Assembly (NCBI GenBank): GCA_024642625.1
Contig: JAHEAU010000005.1
Location: forward strand, 1-38,852
Direction: 5' to 3'
Length of the DNA stretch: 38,852 nt
Source of the DNA: Lewinellaceae bacterium
GTDB lineage: Bacteria; Bacteroidota; Bacteroidia; Chitinophagales; Saprospiraceae
Positions 33,901 through 38,852 of this stretch are shown in pieces. The notes below the pieces were generated by a model. It saw only the letters and a program-made list of their open reading frames with translations, was not told where the DNA came from and searched no databases. A program made the position numbers and the translations under genes. The stretch's first letter is position 1; each line of letters opens with the position of its first letter.

Positions 33901-35000
33901 GTGAAAAAAGAGTGAATTGTTTCAATAATGAAATCCTGTTCGTCATCCGACAATCCTGGAAAAAGGGGCAACGACAATAGCGTCTGGGCATGCTTTTCGG
34001 CAATGGGGAATTGCCCCTTCTTCCATCCTTTTTTGTCATACGCATTTTGGAGATGAGGGGGAACTGGATAATGGATCAAACTGCCTATCCCGCTTTTCGA
34101 TAATTTACTTTGCAATTCATCTCGCCGATTTGTTCGAATCGGATAGAGATGATACACTGAGGTACAACCTTCTGCCAATTGAAAAACCTGAATGTCACCA
34201 ACTCCAGACAAGCACTTATTATATCGTGATGCCAGTCGTTTCCGATCCTCATTCCAACTGTCCAACCTGGCTAGCTTAACGAGCAACAGAGCAGCCTGAA
34301 GCTCATCCAACCGACTATTGTAGCCTTGGACTTCATTGTAATATTTCACTTCAGATCCATAGTTCCTCCATTTTCGCACGTCAGCTTCCAATATCGGATC
34401 ATGGGTTGTGATTGCGCCTCCGTCGCCCAAGGCTCCAATATTTTTCCCTGGATAAAAGCTTGTCGCATTGAGATGACCCCAGCTCCCTGTTCGCCGACCC
34501 TGGCATGTCGCTCCCTGTGACTGAGCATTATCTTCGATGACATAAATTCCATGGCGTTCAGCCAAAGCCATAATGTCAATCATTTGGCAGGATTGACCAT
34601 AAAGATGAACCGGGATAATCGCTTTTGTTGCTGGAGTAATCGCAGCTCGTATGGCTTCTGGATTGATGTTTCCTGTATGATTATATGGTTCAACCAATAC
34701 TGGAGTTGCGCCAGTATAGGACACAGCCAGGACCGTAGCAATGTACGTATTCGAAGGAACAATCACGTCGTCACCTGGCCCCACTCCCAAGGTTCGAAGT
34801 GCAAGGTGTAAGGCTTCAAGACCATTACCTACACCCACTGCATGCTTCACTCCACAATAGCTGGCAAAGGCCTCCTCAAAAGCATGAACTTCAGGTCCAA
34901 GAATAAAGTAACCACTATCAATCACCCGGGTGGCGGCCTGCAACAAATCCTCCCGGATCGGTCCATGCATCTGATCGAAACGGAAAAATGGAATATTCAC
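33897..35000 (-). CDS. DegT/DnrJ/EryC1-type sugar aminotransferase (FdtB/QdtB-like)
   Basis: PLP-dependent transaminase acting on a nucleotide-linked ketosugar. Family features: FFRFDQMHGPIREDLLQAATRVIDSGYFILGPEVHAFEEAFASYCGVKHAVGVGNGLEALHLAL, VIVPSNTYIATVLAVSYTGATPVLVEP, EDNAQSQGA (D157 for the PLP nitrogen) and SFYPGKNIGALGDGG (K186, Schiff base). Length 367 is typical. With the isomerase and acyltransferase genes just upstream, it should place an amino group at C3 of a dTDP-6-deoxy-3-ketohexose (inference). ATGA overlaps join it to both neighbours. Confidence 0.94.
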   Translation of the reverse strand: MNIPFFRFDQMHGPIREDLLQAATRVIDSGYFILGPEVHAFEEAFASYCGVKHAVGVGNGLEALHLALRTLGVGPGDDVIVPSNTYIATVLAVSYTGATPVLVEPYNHTGNINPEAIRAAITPATKAIIPVHLYGQSCQMIDIMALAERHGIYVIEDNAQSQGATCQGRRTGSWGHLNATSFYPGKNIGALGDGGAITTHDPILEADVRKWRNYGSEVKYYNEVQGYNSRLDELQAALLLVKLARLDSWNEDRKRLASRYNKCLSGVGDIQVFQLAEGCTSVYHLYPIRTNRRDELQSKLSKSGIGSLIHYPVPPHLQNAYDKKGWKKGQFPIAEKHAQTLLSLPLFPGLSDDEQDFIIETIHSFFT

Positions 35001-35548
35001 ATGTCTGAGTTTTCAGGAGGAGGAAATTGATTATGGATTTGTCCATCAATCGAACGCCAATTGCCATCTTCAAAACGGAGCGGATGGCCTGATACATCAA
35101 CCCATCCAACCAATCGGGCAGGATTTCCTTTGACAAAACCATGAGGAGGTACATTCCTGGTCACTGTACTTCCGGCTGCCACTAATGCATGATGTCCAAT
35201 CTTTACTCCGTTCAGGATAATAGCAGCTGCTCCAATGGAGCAATCTGACTCTAGTGTGGTCAATTCATGACATTCAAGATGTTGTTTGGATCGAGGATAG
35301 GGATCGTTAATGAAAGTCGCATTGGGTCCAATAAACACGCGGTCACCGATACGCAATCCATTCCACAAAAACACACCACTTTTAATCGTCACGCGGTCTC
35401 CGACTATGACATTGCTTTCAATAAATGTGTGGCAGTTAATATTGCAATAATCGCCGATTTGCGCCCCTTCCAAGATAACGGCAAACTGCCAAACGGTCGT
35501 GTGTGACCCAATTTGATCGGTATCAACCTGTGCAGAGGGATGGATCAT
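34997..35548 (-). CDS. Left-handed beta-helix acyltransferase (FdtC/QdtC-like)
   Basis: Hexapeptide-repeat acyltransferase, 183 residues, using acyl-CoA. The repeat core runs from MIHPSAQVDTDQIGSHTTVWQFAVILEGAQIGDYCNINCHTFIESNVIVGDRVTIKSGVFLWNGLRIGDRVFIGPNATFINDPYPRSKQ to NPARLVGWVDVSG. The NDPYPRSKQ segment is typical of sugar N-acetyltransferases acting on dTDP-3-amino sugars. It lies between the isomerase and aminotransferase genes and overlaps both by four bases. The short tail after the helix (HPLRFEDGNWRSIDGQIHNQF) is also seen in this group as I remember it; the acyl group is not determined by sequence. Confidence 0.92.
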   Translation of the reverse strand: MIHPSAQVDTDQIGSHTTVWQFAVILEGAQIGDYCNINCHTFIESNVIVGDRVTIKSGVFLWNGLRIGDRVFIGPNATFINDPYPRSKQHLECHELTTLESDCSIGAAAIILNGVKIGHHALVAAGSTVTRNVPPHGFVKGNPARLVGWVDVSGHPLRFEDGNWRSIDGQIHNQFPPPENSDM

Positions 35549-35949
35549 GATCCAAGTTGTTTGAAGCTCTCATAATCCCGGATGTAATCACTTTCCTCAT
35601 AATTTGTTGAGGCAAATACCATTTGAACAGCATTGTGGGAATATTGCATTGTATGCCACGCATTGGGTGGTATATAAACTCCGTGTTGCGGATGCTCCAA
35701 TACAAATTGGTCCTTTTCGCCCTGAGGTGTTTCGGTGTTCACAATAATCCGTCCTGCCACAGCAATGAGCACCTGTTGAGTCTGAAAATGGGCGTGCCGC
35801 CCTCGGACGATCTGTTCTGGCGTGTAGTAAGTCCAGAACACCCGTTTAACTTCAAACGGAATCACCTGATCAAATTCAGCTATTGAAATATACCCTTCGA
35901 TCGGTTTGCCGACTTTCTGAAACGTAATCAAGTGAGGCTTAGGGTACAT
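35545..35949 (-). CDS. WxcM/FdtA-type sugar 3,4-ketoisomerase
   Basis: Cupin-fold isomerase converting dTDP-4-keto-6-deoxyglucose to a 3-keto isomer. The pattern is PHLITFQKVGKPIEGYISIAEFDQVIPFEVKRVFWTYYTPEQIVRGRHAHFQTQQVLIAVAGRIIVNTETPQGEKDQFVLEHPQHGVYIPPNAWHTMQYS; RGRHAH holds the active-site histidines. The track start at 36111 would overlap the previous gene by 98 bases and adds sequence unrelated to the family. ATG 35949 gives 134 residues, the family length; ATG 35994 is an alternative with 15 more residues. It overlaps the acyltransferase gene by ATGA. Confidence 0.9.
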   Translation of the reverse strand: MYPKPHLITFQKVGKPIEGYISIAEFDQVIPFEVKRVFWTYYTPEQIVRGRHAHFQTQQVLIAVAGRIIVNTETPQGEKDQFVLEHPQHGVYIPPNAWHTMQYSHNAVQMVFASTNYEESDYIRDYESFKQLGS

Positions 35950-36013
35950 AACCGATACTACGATATTTTCCAAAGAAGGGTTTCCATAACCCATGGTTAT
36001 CCTACAAACACCT

Positions 36014-37681
36014 TCAATTCGATTGAGGAGGAGTAGGCGGCGCTTGCCGCTCCAAAAGGACCATATACTGTTCTCCTTTAGATTGATAATTTCGAGCTTC
36101 TTCTCCTTCAATTTTTTGGTAGGACCACTTATCTACCTGATCATACCAGGCAATAGGAATGTATTCTCTTCGGATCAATGCCCATCCCCAATTAATGATA
36201 CCCTGATCCGCTCCTTCCGCTGGCAACCAGCTAAGTGGATGTTGAACCCATACAACATATTTGGGCGGATTCGCCGCCACGGCATCTTTGACCTCCTGCT
36301 GCCACACTTTCTCCTTCGGATGATTCTTCAATAAAAATCCCATAAAATGATGCCGAGTCGGACATTCTGCCTGGGTATATGCATATAGTTGAGGCTCTGA
36401 ACCCAAGACCAACAAACCATCCCCTTGATGATACTGACGTTTCAAATAATCAGCTAGATCCTTGGATTCCGGAAAGGGATTCGTCCCATAGGTTTGTCGT
36501 AAAATCTTGGTAAAATTTGGCCTGAAATAATAGGCGTCATGCTTTGCCATGGTTGGCAAAAGCAGGGCCAATGCAAAAAGTGGTGTGAACCATTTTTGGA
36601 ATGTCGGCATCCATCGTTTAGCCGCTTGAGAAAGTGCATATACGGTAGCTCCAGCACCTACTGCCAATGCTGGAATGAAATGCAAAAAATAATGTCCATA
36701 GAATCGTTTACCTGGCATCACAGAAAGTGCAGCCACCAAAAGTATTCCTGTAACTGCCCATTTTTTATACCAACTGATACTGGTCAACCAGACCAGGAAG
36801 GCTCCTGTCAGTCCAAGAATCCAATACACTTCCTGGCCCTCATACATCCGCTTTAAACTATTTTCCAACAAGCTCTTTCCGAGCGTCCAGTCAATCTTGG
36901 ATGTATAGGCTTGAGGATATTCTACAATCCAGAACCAGAATTCTTGTAAGGTCCCCTGGATCATCATCAATATCCCAAACCCAAAAAGTGGAATCACTGC
37001 TCCAATGGCCAACCACAACCCGTCACGAGCCGAATTCTTTATCCATTGTGTTTTATTTTCAGCAAGATGAAATGCAGGAACCAAAGTCATCGCTAGCAAG
37101 GCAAAGAACAATCCATTTTGTTTGATTAGTATGCCCCAGCACAATAGAAAACCGGCGAGCAAGATCATGTACGGTGTTGCTTTCTGAAGTCCTTTTGTCA
37201 ATGCCCATAATCCAGCTATTGCGAAGACCGCTACCAAATGCTCTGCCTGTATAGAAAACCCTGAGGCATACGGCATCATTGCCAAAACCATATAGCTCAA
37301 GGTGGCTATCAAGCCGGCACCTTCATCCAGCCACCTGCTGACCAGGAAAAAGAGTAGCATCCCTCCAAGAGCAAGAAAAACAGCCATCCAGACATGCATC
37401 ATTGCAATATCTCCACCAGAGACTGCACTAAGTACTGCATAGCTGTAATAGAGGGCCGGTGGTTTCATTTCATAAAAATCCTGATACGGTATATCTCCTT
37501 TTAGGAGCAGTTGCCCCATATACGCATAGGATCCTTCATCCCGTTCGATGGGAATCTCCCGAAATCCAATTCGAATAAAAAGGAACAGAATAACAATGAA
37601 TAATGCCAGATAGTGTGGCAACTTCCCAACCCAGGAAGAAGAAGGTATGGCAACCTTTTTTTGTACCTGTTTTGCAGACAT
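36014..37681 (-). CDS. GT39/PMT-like polytopic glycosyltransferase
   Basis: Integral membrane protein of the dolichyl-phosphate-mannose-protein mannosyltransferase-like group, transferring a sugar from a polyprenyl carrier on the periplasmic side. After helix 1 comes the family loop REIPIERDEGSYAYMGQLLLKGDIPYQDFYEMKPPALYYSYA, with the acidic DE pair as the likely catalytic site. About ten further helices and a soluble C-terminal part (LVLGSEPQLYAYTQAECPTRHHFMGFLL) follow. The track start 37753 overlaps the rhomboid gene by 17 bases and adds an unfamily-like leader; ATG 37681 is preferred, giving 555 residues. Target glycan or protein is unknown. Confidence 0.88.
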   Translation of the reverse strand: MSAKQVQKKVAIPSSSWVGKLPHYLALFIVILFLFIRIGFREIPIERDEGSYAYMGQLLLKGDIPYQDFYEMKPPALYYSYAVLSAVSGGDIAMMHVWMAVFLALGGMLLFFLVSRWLDEGAGLIATLSYMVLAMMPYASGFSIQAEHLVAVFAIAGLWALTKGLQKATPYMILLAGFLLCWGILIKQNGLFFALLAMTLVPAFHLAENKTQWIKNSARDGLWLAIGAVIPLFGFGILMMIQGTLQEFWFWIVEYPQAYTSKIDWTLGKSLLENSLKRMYEGQEVYWILGLTGAFLVWLTSISWYKKWAVTGILLVAALSVMPGKRFYGHYFLHFIPALAVGAGATVYALSQAAKRWMPTFQKWFTPLFALALLLPTMAKHDAYYFRPNFTKILRQTYGTNPFPESKDLADYLKRQYHQGDGLLVLGSEPQLYAYTQAECPTRHHFMGFLLKNHPKEKVWQQEVKDAVAANPPKYVVWVQHPLSWLPAEGADQGIINWGWALIRREYIPIAWYDQVDKWSYQKIEGEEARNYQSKGEQYMVLLERQAPPTPPQSN

Positions 37682-37736
37682 ATAAAACGGTTCTGTTGGG
37701 TTGAAGATAAAAATGTTCTGAGGCAGTATCCCTTTG

Positions 37737-38438
37737 CTACTGTTCCTCTTCATCTAATCGTTCTTGCTGTGCTCGTTCAGTACGGGTCATGCGGAAGGTA
37801 TCCGGTCTCAAGAATAGTGTTTTTTCATCCTGTTCATAGGGCTCTTCAATCTCCTCGGGTTCCAGATCTCGTTTAAACCACCATGCCACCAGGATACCTA
37901 CAACGCCACCGATTAAATGGCTTTCCCAGGAAATACCCTCTTGATTTGGAAGAATACCTGCAAACATTGGTGTGTAGACCACAATGACGATCAAGGAAAG
38001 AACGATTGATTTCAAGCTCCGACGAAACACGCCTGACCAAAAGACAAATGAAACCAATCCATAAACAACTCCGCTTGCGCCAATGTGAAAAACAGAGCGT
38101 GCAAACAACCAGACAGCAATTCCTGTAAATAAATAGATCATTAAAAAGGACTGCCAAGCGACACGTTTGAAGAATGCCCAAATAACTGTCACCATGGCTA
38201 ACAACGGAACTGAATTGGAGATCAGATGCTTCCAGTCACTATGAGCCAAAGGTGCTGTTAAAATGCCTTTCAAACCAAAGATTCGGCGAGGATACAACCC
38301 CCAGTCGACAGGTGAATATGGGAGAATATGAAAAATGCGAAGCAGATGCAATGCCCACAAGATTGCAACAAGCGCCACAGCCATTTTAATTGGTTGACGG
38401 AAGGGACCCAACCAACTGGCCTCATGAGCATCATTCAT
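37737..38438 (-). CDS. Rhomboid-family intramembrane serine protease
   Basis: Six-helix inner-membrane protease cleaving transmembrane segments of other proteins. The catalytic dyad is S122 in GASGVVYG and H174 in ESHLIGGVVG; HSDWKHLISNSVPLL in helix 2 is the conserved His/Asn region. The C-terminal tail of about 45 residues is cytoplasmic by topology and very acidic then mixed-charge (EPEEIEEPYEQDEKTLFLRPDTFRMTRTERAQQERLDEEEQ). It starts three bases after the stop of the upstream conserved protein and precedes the GT39-type gene, so it is in the same operon. No substrate is evident. Confidence 0.94.
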   Translation of the reverse strand: MNDAHEASWLGPFRQPIKMAVALVAILWALHLLRIFHILPYSPVDWGLYPRRIFGLKGILTAPLAHSDWKHLISNSVPLLAMVTVIWAFFKRVAWQSFLMIYLFTGIAVWLFARSVFHIGASGVVYGLVSFVFWSGVFRRSLKSIVLSLIVIVVYTPMFAGILPNQEGISWESHLIGGVVGILVAWWFKRDLEPEEIEEPYEQDEKTLFLRPDTFRMTRTERAQQERLDEEEQ

Positions 38439-38441
38439 CGC

Positions 38442-38852
38442 TTAGAGATATCGTCTGCGAATCAATTGAATAAACACCCCTGCCTTTTTCTGGCTTTTGG
38501 CATCAAGCCAATTGTATCGCGGAATAATCTCCTGTTCAAGATATTTCCGAGCACTTGAGAAATCAGGAAGATCATTTAACCTGCGTAACACCTCATCAAA
38601 TGCTGCATGATCTCCATGAAAAAGTTCATTAATTGTCAGAAAACGCTCATTGATGCCCATTGCTCGCGACAAGTCATCAATCGGACTTGTTCGCAGCTTA
38701 CCAGAAAGATCTTTTGCTTCTTCTGTCGCAAATAACACGTCAGCTTCAGTCGTTATTTTTTCATTTTGGGCGACTTCAACCACCTGTGTGTCAATTGACT
38801 TTGCCACAGATTCAACATTTGTTTGCTGAACCGCAGGAGTTGGATCCACTTT
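38442..38852 (-). CDS. Conserved Bacteroidota protein of unknown function, 5' end beyond window
   Basis: The reading frame stays open to the right edge (codon AAA before the track's GTG 38849), so this is the C-terminal part of a longer protein. The visible 136 residues consist of a low-complexity acidic linker (PAVQQTNVESVAKSIDTQVVEVAQNEKITTEADVLF) and a compact helical end: DDLSRAMGINERFLTINELFHGDHAAFDEVLRRLNDLPDFSSARKYLEQEIIPRYNWLDAKSQKKAGVFIQLIRRRYL. This ending is common in Bacteroidota proteins of unknown function whose N-terminus is often variable. It leads into the rhomboid gene with a three-base gap. Confidence 0.8.
   Translation of the reverse strand, partial: KVDPTPAVQQTNVESVAKSIDTQVVEVAQNEKITTEADVLFATEEAKDLSGKLRTSPIDDLSRAMGINERFLTINELFHGDHAAFDEVLRRLNDLPDFSSARKYLEQEIIPRYNWLDAKSQKKAGVFIQLIRRRYL

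Noticed and set aside
35950-36111. N-terminal extension of the WxcM/FdtA-type ORF
   Set aside because: It overlaps the GT39-type gene by 98 bases and does not resemble the family; a downstream ATG gives the normal length.
1-38852. tRNA, rRNA, insertion sequences, CRISPR arrays, prophage or defence islands
   Set aside because: Intergenic gaps are short and hold no cloverleaf, direct-repeat array, transposase or integrase; the gene content is core and envelope functions.

Overview
The window is a gene-dense chromosomal stretch from a member of the Bacteroidota. The evidence is a complete core type IX secretion cluster (porP/sprF-like, gldK, gldL, gldM, gldN), lipoproteins with Bacteroidota-style signal peptides, Shine-Dalgarno sites that are rare or absent, and many exact copies of the Bacteroidota -7 promoter element TAnnTTTG just upstream of genes. 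The neighbour set (UMF1-type transporter, DUF7033 deacetylase-like protein, lipA next to an outer-membrane barrel) would suit a Saprospiria-like lineage, but that rank is inference. I see no tRNA, rRNA, insertion sequence, prophage or CRISPR array, and no gene-free gap longer than 300 bases.

Layout. 1-1902 (-): a class A penicillin-binding protein, cut by the left edge. 1984-4590 (-): a tightly overlapping operon with a divergent SAM hydroxide adenosyltransferase-family protein, an ABM-fold protein, a DinB-like protein and aroB. 4744-6194 (+): a PhoH-family ATPase with a TTG start, overlapped by an OsmC-family protein. 6191-8038 (-): a RimK-like ATP-grasp ligase followed by an aspartoacylase/AstE-like zinc hydrolase. 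8105-9424 (+): a UMF1-type transporter, divergent from rimK. 9432-10919 (-): a parallel beta-helix lipoprotein.

10979-19914 (-) is the secretion region. In transcription order it holds a small conserved protein, a PhnP-like metallo-beta-lactamase, a DUF255 thioredoxin-domain protein, a PorP/SprF protein, gldK, a strong hairpin terminator, gldL-gldM-gldN and a second strong terminator. The order porP-K-L-M-N matches the Porphyromonas gingivalis por operon. 19907-21052 (+) encodes an outer-membrane barrel and a small lipoprotein.

21100-26110 carries rbfA (-) divergent from recG, dprA and an alkaline phosphatase (+). 26126-27782 (-) is an outer-membrane barrel plus lipA. 27866-31489 (+) holds a DUF7033/polysaccharide-deacetylase-like protein, upp and a sodium/solute symporter. 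31486-38852 (-) is a long operon: a conserved Bacteroidota protein cut by the right edge, a rhomboid protease, two polytopic GT-C-like membrane proteins, a GT2 glycosyltransferase, and a three-gene set (WxcM/FdtA isomerase, hexapeptide acyltransferase, DegT aminotransferase) that fits synthesis of a dTDP-3-acylamino-3,6-dideoxyhexose.

The most informative pattern is regulatory. Exact TAnnTTTG boxes fall 3-27 bases before eight start codons. For the UMF1 transporter, dprA and the alkaline phosphatase the predicted transcription start lies within one base of the start codon, which suggests leaderless mRNAs. For rbfA, recG, dprA, the transporter and others the box overlaps or follows the upstream-most start in the ORF track, so I moved those starts downstream.
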